From Nonomuraea sp. (GTDB taxonomy: Bacteria > Actinomycetota > Actinomycetes > Streptosporangiales > Streptosporangiaceae), in the NCBI GenBank assembly GCA_013362835.1, contig JABFVJ010000127.1:1-5812 (forward strand): a stretch of DNA of 5,812 nucleotides, in the 5' to 3' direction. The notes beneath the pieces are model-generated. The model was given only the letters and a program-made list of their open reading frames with translations. It had not been told where the DNA came from and searched no databases. The translations under genes and the position numbers were made by a program. Positions within the stretch are counted from its first letter, which is position 1. Each line of letters begins with the position of its first letter. Shown here in pieces: positions 5,217 to 5,812 of this stretch.

Positions 5217-5812
5217 GGCGTCCCCTCCCTGATCGTGATGACGGTCCAGGCGCCCAGGTGGATCCGGTCGCCCGGCCCGATCCTGACGGGCTGGTTGATC
5301 GGGACGGTCCTGCCGTTCACCTGGGTGCCGTTGGCCGAGCCTGGGTCCACGAGCGTCCAGGCGCCGTCGGGCTGGGACAGCAGCACGGCGTGCAGGTGGG
5401 ACACCCCGGGGTCCTCGGGCGGCCCGGTCAGGTCGATCTCCGGCGCCAGGCCCCTGGCCTTGCTGCGCCGCCCGATGCGTACCTGCTCGCCGGCCAGCCC
5501 GAACGAGCGCTCGGGGCAGTACGGCGGGAAGGCGATGCTCGCCGCGTCGGGACCGCCCTCGGCGATCACCTTCTCGTAGTAGGTGCGGTCGGCGGCCGTG
5601 ACGGCCTCCCACCGCGCCCCGGTCACCGGGAACGCGACGGGCGCGCCGTTGCCGGAGAAGTCGTGGCCGCACACCTCGCAGAACTGCCCGGCGCGCGGCG
5701 TCTGGCAGATCGGGCAGGCGTCCGCACCACCGCCCGGCGCGGGGACCTGCTGCTGCGGCGCCACCGGGGCGGGCGCCCCGGCCATCTGCGCCCCGCAGCC
5801 GTCGCAGTATTC
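5213..5812 (-). CDS. Double zinc-ribbon FHA-domain protein, N-terminus outside the window
   Basis: A phosphothreonine-reading cytoplasmic protein; 199 residues are visible. The frame stays open to the window edge and upstream of ATG 5785 encodes EYCDGCGAQ, the second half of a CxxC zinc ribbon, so that Met is internal and the true start lies beyond 5812. In fragment numbering: Cys3/Cys6 (first ribbon), a Pro/Ala/Gln-rich linker (about 10-32), a second ribbon with CPIC (33-36) and CEVC (45-48), a middle segment (about 55-105), and a C-terminal FHA domain (about 108-195). The FHA hallmarks are present: GRR (114-116), SHLHA (138-142, in place of the common SRRHA) and DPGSANGTQVNG (156-167); the Arg, Ser and Asn that contact pThr are kept. 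It lacks the N-terminal phosphorylated Thr-Thr motif of GarA in the visible part. It is the first gene in the window's minus-strand operon, overlapping glnX by GTGA. FHA genes in such clusters often sit with kinase and phosphatase genes, so those are expected upstream. Confidence 0.92.
   Translation of the reverse strand, partial: EYCDGCGAQMAGAPAPVAPQQQVPAPGGGADACPICQTPRAGQFCEVCGHDFSGNGAPVAFPVTGARWEAVTAADRTYYEKVIAEGGPDAASIAFPPYCPERSFGLAGEQVRIGRRSKARGLAPEIDLTGPPEDPGVSHLHAVLLSQPDGAWTLVDPGSANGTQVNGRTVPINQPVRIGPGDRIHLGAWTVITIREGTP
5224..5229 (-). promoter_or_regulatory. Ribosome binding site deciding the glnX start
   Basis: GGGAGG on the minus strand lies seven bases before the GTG start and within the final codons of the FHA gene. 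It supports initiation at GTG 5216 rather than at a codon further upstream in the same open frame, which would overlap the FHA gene heavily. Confidence 0.75.

Noticed and set aside
3840..5579. A 579-codon open frame on the plus strand opposite glnX and the FHA gene
   Set aside because: It is antisense to well-supported genes. Its translation is a low-complexity Arg/Gly/Leu/Val/Gln-rich string typical of the complement of GC-rich codons, with no domain motif.
3849..5672. A 607-residue version of the glnX-like protein
   Set aside because: The extra 152 N-terminal residues are an out-of-frame reading of the FHA gene (Arg/Gly/Pro-rich). The GTGA overlap and GGGAGG site place the start at 5216.
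5213..5785. ATG 5785 as the start of the FHA gene
   Set aside because: The same frame continues upstream to the window edge and encodes YCDGCGAQ, half of a zinc ribbon. No ribosome binding site precedes the ATG.

Overview
The window is very GC-rich, with almost every third codon position G or C. Gene content and codon use point to an actinomycete. A Streptosporangiales-type organism such as Nonomuraea or a relative is my best guess, but the sequence alone does not fix the genus. There are five protein genes: two on the plus strand and three on the minus strand, meeting tail to tail near position 3000. I see no tRNA, rRNA, CRISPR array, insertion sequence or phage gene.

Left half (1-3040, plus strand): the 3' five-sixths of dnaG (DNA primase, start outside the window) ends at 1524 and is followed at once by a strong GC hairpin. 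A 324-bp intergenic region (1525-1848) follows. It is clearly more AT-rich than the genes and holds two palindromes and a candidate -10 element. Next is a complete 382-residue primary-type (RpoD/Hrd family) sigma factor gene (1849-2997). Its size and position next to dnaG resemble the HrdA type more than the longer HrdB of Streptomyces. A perfect 12-bp hairpin (3012-3039) separates it from the opposing operon and can serve both strands.

Right half (3046-5812, minus strand): three genes are chained by 4-base stop/start overlaps, so they form one translationally coupled operon. In transcription order they are a double zinc-ribbon plus FHA-domain protein (N-terminus outside the window), a four-helix membrane protein with two similar extracytoplasmic helical domains (GlnX-like), and a glutamate/glutamine-type solute-binding lipoprotein (GlnH-like). 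The order glnX-glnH matches mycobacteria, where GlnH and GlnX sense extracellular amino acids and signal to the Ser/Thr kinase PknG, whose best-known target, GarA, is an FHA protein. Here no permease or ATPase gene accompanies the binding protein, an FHA protein is encoded in the same operon, and the slot downstream of glnH where mycobacteria carry pknG is occupied by a terminator and the sigma gene. I infer a sensory amino-acid signalling operon rather than a transporter. Any kinase partner must lie beyond position 5812 or elsewhere.
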